This document shows, piece by piece, positions 62,066 through 64,000 of a stretch of 64,000 bases of DNA. Under the pieces are notes generated by a model, which did not search any database, was not told the origin of the DNA, and saw only the letters and a program-made list of their open reading frames with translations. The translations under genes were made by a program, and so were the position numbers. How positions within the stretch are numbered: the first letter of the stretch is position 1; every line of letters starts with the position of its first letter. Source of the stretch: Radiobacillus kanasensis (GTDB lineage Bacteria; Bacillota; Bacilli; Bacillales; Amphibacillaceae); the NCBI RefSeq assembly GCF_021049245.1, contig NZ_CP088020.1, positions 1,804,001 through 1,868,000 on the forward strand, in the 5' to 3' direction.

Positions 62066-64000
62066 ATGGATGTTTTTGTCCAGTTGTTTGAATGGCAAAA
62101 CATGATCATACTGCTAATTGGTATGTTAATCGGGATTATCGTCGGAGCTTTACCTGGTTTGACTCCAACAATGGGAGTAGCGTTGATGATTCCATTTACA
62201 TTTACCTTGGGACCAACTCAAGGATTAATTATATTAGGAAGTATATTTTGTGGAAGTGTATACGGTGGATCCATTCCTGCGATTTTATTTAATGTTCCTG
62301 GTGCACCAGCTTCCGTAGCAACTACCTTTGACGGCTATCCCATGACGAAAAATGGTCAAGCACGAAAAGCATTAGAAATATCGACGATTTCTTCTGTTGT
62401 GGGTGGCTTATTTGGGATGTTGCTTTTATTTTTCTTTGCACCAGTATTTGCAAATTTTTCTCTTGAATTTGGTCCTGCTGAAAACCTTTGGATTGCTTTG
62501 TTTGGATTAACTGTTATCGCAGCCATATCTGATGGGTCTGTCACCAAAAATCTAATTGGTGGATGTATCGGTATTTTGTTAGCTTGTGTCGGCATTCATA
62601 CGATTACAGGTACACCTCGTTTTTCGTTTGGAATGGAAAGCTTCGTAGGTGGATTTAATATTGTTGCTGTTCTGATTGGGTTGTTTGCCTTTCCCCAAGC
62701 TTTAAATATCTTACAGGAACTGAAGTATTCTAAAGATCAAGCGAATAAAGGTTATACGTTTCAAGGTTCTTCTATAAAATCATCCTTCAAAACGATTTTT
62801 ACAAAGCCAAAATCACTGATTATAGGAAGTGGACTTGGAACGTTTGTTGGGATGATACCAGGAGCAGGTGGGAATATAGCGTCAATCCTTGCTTACAATG
62901 AAACAAAACGTTTCTCAAAGAATAAAGCTTCCTTTGGAAAAGGGGATCCACGTGGGATTATAACATCAGAGAGTGCGAATAATGGCATGATTGGCGGGGC
63001 TCTAATTCCGCTTCTAACCTTAGGAATTCCTGGTTCGCCTACAGCTGCAATATTCTTAGGTGGATTGTTGATTCATGGTATTTGGCCAGGGAGAAGCTTA
63101 TTTGTGGATCACGCTGATACAGCAAATCTGTTTATGCTTAGTATGATTGTGGCTCAGTTTGCATTACTTATTATAGGCTTACTACTTGTTAAGTATTTCG
63201 TTAAACTTTCTTATATTCCGTCTTATATTATGGCTCCGGTTATAGTTTCGTTTTCCATCATTGGGGCTTATACGATGCAGAACAGTGTTTTTGATGTATA
63301 TACCGTTGTTGCGATTGGTTTCATTATGTTTTTATTGCAGAAAGCGAAGTTCTCCGCTGCACCAATTGCATTAGGGTTTATTTTAGGTCCTATTGCAGAG
63401 GAGGGCTTGCTCCAAGGGATACAAGTTGGTCAAGCGCAAGGTGCTGCTTGGTCTTACTTCTTTTCCGGTGGGTGGAACATTGGACTATCCCTTTTAGTAG
63501 CCATTACGATCCTTGCTTCCATCTTCCAGGCGTGGAAACAAAGAAAGCCGAAGTCAGAACGAACCAGTATTCGACATGTACGTTTCTTATCCGGACCAGC
63601 AGTTATTTGGTTAGGTATTATTTTCCTGTTAGCAGGTGGCTTCTATTGGATGACCGGCCTCCCGCCACAACAAAAATGGTTTCCAATATGTGCAATGGGA
63701 ATATTGATCCTACTGGCGATTATTGAATATGGGAAAGCTCTTATTCAGCCAGATGCTCGTATGTCTTGGAAATGGAACAATAGAGCGGTATATGGGTTAA
63801 TCGCAATCGTTTGTATCGTTTCAGTAGCTCTAGCTTGGATTGGATTCTATACTCAAGTATTCTTATTACTTGCTTCGGTTGCTACTTTTACGAAATGGAA
63901 AAAGTGGATCGATGTGAGTTGGTTCAGGGTGCTATCTGTTTCCGTAATTTTCACAGCGGTTATGTACGTAGTTTTCACCGTTATTGTAAAAGTACCGTTA
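62066..64000 (+). CDS. Tripartite tricarboxylate transporter permease, TctA-TctB fusion (3' end outside window)
   Basis: Open frame from ATG 62066 (GGGGGGATTGGTT site) to the window end, 645 residues without a stop. Residues 1 to about 490 are a TctA permease: GMLIGIIVGALPGLTPTMGVALM, YGGSIPAILFNVPGAPAS, IPGAGGNIASILAYNETKR, LTLGIPGSPTAAIFLGGL. From about residue 510 on comes a TctB-like four-span part (FLSGPAVIWLGIIFLLAGG, LPPQQKWFPICAMGIL, then two further hydrophobic pairs). TctA and TctB are normally separate genes of a tricarboxylate uptake system with a TctC binding protein, which may lie downstream. Confidence 0.85.
   Translation, partial: MDVFVQLFEWQNMIILLIGMLIGIIVGALPGLTPTMGVALMIPFTFTLGPTQGLIILGSIFCGSVYGGSIPAILFNVPGAPASVATTFDGYPMTKNGQARKALEISTISSVVGGLFGMLLLFFFAPVFANFSLEFGPAENLWIALFGLTVIAAISDGSVTKNLIGGCIGILLACVGIHTITGTPRFSFGMESFVGGFNIVAVLIGLFAFPQALNILQELKYSKDQANKGYTFQGSSIKSSFKTIFTKPKSLIIGSGLGTFVGMIPGAGGNIASILAYNETKRFSKNKASFGKGDPRGIITSESANNGMIGGALIPLLTLGIPGSPTAAIFLGGLLIHGIWPGRSLFVDHADTANLFMLSMIVAQFALLIIGLLLVKYFVKLSYIPSYIMAPVIVSFSIIGAYTMQNSVFDVYTVVAIGFIMFLLQKAKFSAAPIALGFILGPIAEEGLLQGIQVGQAQGAAWSYFFSGGWNIGLSLLVAITILASIFQAWKQRKPKSERTSIRHVRFLSGPAVIWLGIIFLLAGGFYWMTGLPPQQKWFPICAMGILILLAIIEYGKALIQPDARMSWKWNNRAVYGLIAIVCIVSVALAWIGFYTQVFLLLASVATFTKWKKWIDVSWFRVLSVSVIFTAVMYVVFTVIVKVPL

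Overview
The window comes from a low-GC, endospore-forming Firmicute of the Bacillaceae. Evidence: small acid-soluble spore proteins (SspP, SspL, Tlp), the sporulation inhibitor SirA, sequences resembling sigma-G promoters, a Bacillus-type LexA/SOS locus, and gene order matching the Bacillus subtilis ynbB-glnRA and lexA-yneAB-ynzC-tkt-sirA-yneF-ccdABC-yneK-sspP-citB-yneN-tlp-yneP-yneQ-plsY-yneT-parEC segments. Intergenic repeats and the gene mix suggest the halotolerant side of the family (Halobacillus/Virgibacillus/Pontibacillus-like), but the genus cannot be fixed from sequence alone. Comparisons to B. subtilis are from memory.

Layout. 1-4.3 kb: 3' part of hflX, ynbB, and the autoregulated nitrogen operon glnR-glnA. 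4.3-5.9 kb: accessory pocket with a small spore-germination-like gene and two membrane proteins of CBO0543 type. 5.9-13.6 kb: lexA, divergent SOS operon (a 30-residue membrane peptide where yneA normally sits, then the yneB resolvase), ynzC, tkt, sirA, yneF, and a cytochrome c biogenesis operon ccdA-ccdB-ccdC interrupted by a stray mrpB-like antiporter subunit. 13.8-19.5 kb: orphan PAS kinase, sspP, aconitase, YneN, an FbpB-like peptide, Tlp. 19.5-20.1 kb: a roughly 540-bp intergenic repeat with inverted ends and flanking direct repeats.

20.1-23.2 kb: tandem AAA+ ATPase, yneP, yneQ. 23.2-24.5 kb: an RsgA paralogue behind a leader peptide with an antiterminator and two terminators. 24.5-28.1 kb: accessory genes (transglutaminase-like, GNAT, CBO0543-like, manganese catalase). 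28.1-35.2 kb: yidD, folE2, plsY, yneT and topoisomerase IV (parE-parC). 35.4-39.7 kb: flavin reductase and the double dynamin DynA. 39.8-47.2 kb: complete histidine pathway, hisJ divergent from hisZGDBHAF-IE. 47.3-50.9 kb: msrA, second orphan PAS kinase, ypcP exonuclease, sspL, CHY zinc finger. 50.9-58.2 kb: gltC divergent from glutamate synthase gltA-gltB, with a short inverted-end repeat in the gltA leader. 58.3-64 kb: CBS protein, ilvE, MFS transporter, an unknown 100-residue protein, and a TctA-TctB fusion running off the end.

Themes: nitrogen assimilation (glnRA, gltCAB, ilvE, his), DNA damage (lexA operon, ypcP, perhaps parEC), and sporulation. No tRNA, rRNA or CRISPR was seen. The strongest candidates for undescribed biology are the SOS-controlled 30-residue peptide replacing YneA and the attenuator in front of the RsgA paralogue.
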